This document shows, piece after piece, positions 6,528-8,032 of a stretch of DNA of 8,032 nt. The DNA is from JBBRTJ01 sp038244535 (lineage in GTDB: Bacteria > Actinomycetota > Acidimicrobiia > Acidimicrobiales > Ilumatobacteraceae): contig JBBRTJ010000129.1 of assembly GCA_038244535.1 (NCBI GenBank), positions 1 to 8,032 on the forward strand, in the 5' to 3' direction. The notes below the pieces were generated by a model. That model did no database searches. It was given only the letters and a program-made list of their open reading frames with translations, and was not told the DNA's origin. The position numbers were made by a program, and so were the translations under genes. The stretch's first letter is position 1; the number at the start of each line of letters is the position of its first letter.

Positions 6528-6900
6528 TGCCGTCACCGGAGAGCGCTCCCCCGCCGGTGATCGAGCCGGGGACCACGCTGAGCCCGGTGGGCACGTCGTC
6601 GGTGACGACGAACTCGCCGGATGGGACGTTGCCCTGGTTGGCAACGGTGACCGTGAAGGTGGCGGTGCCGTCGTAGGCGATGGTCGGCTGGTCGACGGTC
6701 TTGATGAGTGCGAGGTCATAGACGATCTCGGTGTCGACCACGGCGATGTCCTCGTCGTCGAAGCCCGCGTCGTCGCCCACCCCGGCCTGAACCAACTCGG
6801 TGTTGTCCACCGCGCTCGTCACGTCATCACCGGGCACCGAGTCGATGTCGGTGACCGTTTCGGTCGCCGACGAGTAGTCGTCGGCCGAGCGTGTTATTTC
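6520..6900 (-). pseudogene. DUF11-repeat surface protein, internal fragment
   Basis: About 127 codons from the middle of a large secreted or cell-surface protein made of tandem DUF11 (immunoglobulin-like) domains. The fragment starts with the acidic linker found between such repeats (TVTDIDSVPGDD, then AGFDDEDIAVVDTEI). It then enters a domain with YDLALIKTVDQPTIAYDGTA, FTVTVANQGNVPSGEFVVTD and DVPTGLSVVPGSITGGGALS, the typical DUF11 core. It ends at GDGTT-L, where the relaxase piece begins in a different frame. It has no start codon of its own: the open frame upstream runs through the tRNA. The upstream edge coincides with the tRNA 3' end. Truncated on both sides, it cannot make a functional product. 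It is probably debris of a gene brought in or cut by recombination at the tRNA. Confidence 0.75.
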
Positions 6901-6922
6901 GTGTCGAAGGGGGGACTTGAAC
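6901..6922 (-). repeat. Putative attachment site at the tRNA-Leu 3' end
   Basis: Direct-repeat partner of 123-144 (20 of 22 bases identical). It covers the T-loop, the 3' side of the T-stem, the acceptor strand, the discriminator and one further base. Here the acceptor strand pairs perfectly with the 5' end of the tRNA, so this copy keeps the gene functional, as expected of the tRNA-proximal junction after integration. Confidence 0.5.
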
Positions 6923-6985
6923 CCCCACGTCCTTGCGGACACCAGGCCCTCAACCTGGCGCGTCTGCCTATTCCGCCACTTCGAC
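6902..6985 (-). tRNA. tRNA-Leu(GAG)
   Basis: A complete 84-base class II tRNA. The acceptor stem GTCGAAG/CTTCGAC (6979-6985 with 6903-6909) is perfectly paired. The anticodon stem CCAGG/CCTGG encloses the loop TTGAGGG with anticodon GAG at 6949-6951, which reads CUC and CUU leucine codons. A long variable arm (TGTCC GCAA GGACG) and the T-arm GGGGG TTCAAGT CCCCC complete the fold. The CCA end is not encoded. It lies 47 bases behind secG on the same strand and may be co-transcribed with it; a secG-tRNA-Leu(GAG) neighbourhood is also known in Escherichia coli. Its 3' end is the boundary of the rearranged region. Confidence 0.96.
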
Positions 6986-7032
6986 GTGGTGTGCAGTGAG
7001 GCCTGCGACCCTAGCGCGGGCCACGGCGGTTG

Positions 7033-7269
7033 TCAGTCGAGCAGCAGCCCGAGGCCGACCAGCGTGAACACCCAGGTGATGGCCAGGATGGTCGTGATCC
7101 GGGTGAGGTTGCGCTCGGCTGCGGTCGACCCGAGCGCCGCACCGCCGCTGCCACCCATCATGTCCGACAGGCCACCGCCCCGCCCGCTGTGCAGCAGGAT
7201 GCCGATCACCATCGCGAACAACGTCACGATGTTGATCACTGAGGTGAGGACCAGGACGACCGATTTCAC
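7033..7269 (-). CDS. secG: Preprotein translocase subunit SecG
   Basis: SecG is the small accessory subunit of the SecYEG channel and helps SecA-driven export across the cytoplasmic membrane. The 78-residue product has the family layout: a first membrane helix at about residues 3-26 (SVVLVLTSVINIVTLFAMVI), a glycine-rich cytoplasmic loop at 28-50 (SGRGGGLSDMMGGSGGAALG), a short polar segment and a second membrane helix at about 57-77. The length is normal for the family. The start is GTG at 7267-7269; there is no clear Shine-Dalgarno, and a TAGGTT box 8 bases upstream could be the -10 of a leaderless transcript, without a good -35. The ABC ATPase gene ends 64 bases upstream on the same strand, and the tRNA-Leu follows. 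This is core genome, not island cargo. Confidence 0.93.
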   Translation of the reverse strand: MKSVVLVLTSVINIVTLFAMVIGILLHSGRGGGLSDMMGGSGGAALGSTAAERNLTRITTILAITWVFTLVGLGLLLD

Positions 7270-7333
7270 GGCTGCTGAACCTACCAGCCCGCTCGAGGAG
7301 CGCAGCCGTCATCGGCGGAAGCCAAACGAGCGT

Positions 7334-8032
7334 TCACGATGCCGACGGGAGGATCGTGGTGAGCACCTCGGCGAAGTGGCAGGCCACGGGGTGACCCTGG
7401 CCACGGTCGATGAGCGCCGGCTCCTCGACCGAGCAGATCTCCTGCACCTTCGGGCACCGGGTGCGGAACCTGCAGCCCGACGGGGGGTTGACCGGTGAGG
7501 GGACGTCACCGGTCAGGATCACCCGGTGGCGCTTGCGCTCGAGGTTGGGGTCGGCCACCGGCACTGCTGACAGCAGGGCCTGGGTGTACGGGTGAGCCGG
7601 CTTGCTGTACACGTCGTCACGCGACCCGGTCTCGACGATCTTGCCGAGGTACATCACGGCGACCCGATCCGAGATGTGGCGCACCACGGACAGGTCGTGG
7701 GCCACGAACAGGTAGGCCAGGCCGAGGCGGTCCTGAATGTCCTCGAGCAGGTTCACCACACCGGCCTGCACCGAGACGTCGAGGGCCGACACCGGCTCGT
7801 CGAGCACGATGACCTTCGGATCAAGCGACAGGGCGCGGGCGATGCCGATGCGCTGACGTTGGCCGCCCGAGAACTCGTGCGGGTAGCGGTTGCCGTGCTC
7901 GGGGTTCAGCCCGACGAGACGCAGGAGCTCGGCGACGCGGTCCTTGCCACCACTGCCGTAGAGGTCGTGGACGCGCAACGGCTCGGCGATGATGTCGCTG
8001 ACCTGCATGCGGGGGTTGAGCGACGCGTACGG
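7334..8032 (-). CDS. Oligopeptide/dipeptide ABC transporter ATP-binding protein (OppF/DppF-like), 5' end outside window
   Basis: Cytoplasmic ATPase that powers peptide uptake by an Opp/Dpp-type permease. The last 232 residues are present; the N-terminus with Walker A lies beyond the right edge. The visible part opens with PYASLNPRM, the region just after the Q-loop. It then shows the ABC signature SGGQRQR (residues 55-61 of the visible part), Walker B with the D-loop (VIVLDEPVSALD, 74-85) and the H-loop histidine (VAHD, His112). The C-terminal oligopeptide-transporter domain follows, from about HPYTQALLSAVP to the end. Four cysteines there are spaced C-x5-C-x6-C-x17-C (CRFRTRC...IC...VAC), an arrangement that can hold a 4Fe-4S cluster in mycobacterial oligopeptide permease ATPases. 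OppF/DppF is favoured over OppD/DppD from the YASLNPRM motif. The permease and binding-protein genes should lie to the right. Confidence 0.9.
   Translation of the reverse strand, partial: PYASLNPRMQVSDIIAEPLRVHDLYGSGGKDRVAELLRLVGLNPEHGNRYPHEFSGGQRQRIGIARALSLDPKVIVLDEPVSALDVSVQAGVVNLLEDIQDRLGLAYLFVAHDLSVVRHISDRVAVMYLGKIVETGSRDDVYSKPAHPYTQALLSAVPVADPNLERKRHRVILTGDVPSPVNPPSGCRFRTRCPKVQEICSVEEPALIDRGQGHPVACHFAEVLTTILPSAS

Noticed and set aside
6528..6719. Start of the relaxase frame at 6719
   Set aside because: These codons are the DUF11 fragment read out of frame (Ser/Pro/Thr-rich); relaxase similarity begins only at about 6527.
7290..7302. CGCTC-GAG-GAGCG hairpin as a terminator between the ABC ATPase and secG
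   Set aside because: Five base pairs without a T-run; too weak in this base composition.
1..8032. CRISPR array, insertion sequence transposase, integrase or replication origin
   Set aside because: No regularly spaced direct repeats, no transposase or integrase motifs in any frame, and no iteron or DnaA-box cluster were seen.

Overview
The window is high-GC DNA with strong third-position GC bias. It uses GTG and TTG-type starts and has -10 boxes of the TANNNT form placed 6-7 bases before start codons (leaderless transcripts). These traits, with the style of the proteins, suggest an actinobacterium. Placement closer than that (for example Acidimicrobiia) would be a guess.

Layout. The right end (about 6902-8032, all minus strand) looks like stable chromosome: an oligopeptide/dipeptide ABC transporter ATPase cut by the window edge, secG, and a complete class II tRNA-Leu(GAG). 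Immediately 3' of the tRNA the character changes. A piece of a DUF11-repeat surface protein starts at the base after the tRNA 3' end region and runs about 380 bases. It is then joined in another reading frame, with no visible insertion sequence, to the C-terminal 573 residues of a MobF (TrwC/TraI-like) conjugative relaxase-helicase. That piece lacks the relaxase domain and Walker A. Further left are two plus-strand genes: a two-helix membrane protein with a YcxB-like C-terminal domain and a 118-residue protein I do not recognise. Next, on the minus strand, come a large helical protein (DUF6880/SWIM-associated style) and an AbiEi/AbiEii type IV toxin-antitoxin operon. The first 400 bases hold no gene I can support.

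The main structural signal is a 22-base direct repeat (20 of 22 identical) between the tRNA-Leu 3' end (6901-6922) and positions 123-144, where only the tRNA 3' part is present and the T-arm is broken. This is the pattern left by an element integrated into a tRNA 3' end. It would frame about 6.8 kb containing the relaxase remnant, the toxin-antitoxin operon and the unknown cargo. No integrase is in the window, so the reading is a decayed or rearranged integrative/conjugative element, or possibly an assembly chimera at the DUF11-relaxase joint.

How the genes work together. AbiEi and AbiEii overlap by four bases and share one well-formed, apparently leaderless promoter. AbiEii carries a one-base frameshift in a short C run that separates its conserved C-terminus from the nucleotidyltransferase core, so the toxin is either broken or mis-sequenced. 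Just after its stop codon lie three copies of a CCGAGGTGTCG-type motif in alternating orientation that can form mutually exclusive hairpins. I see no strong case for a wholly new system. The best leads are the tRNA-linked island boundary, the chimeric junction, the frameshifted toxin with its hairpin array, and the uncharacterised helical protein next to AbiE.
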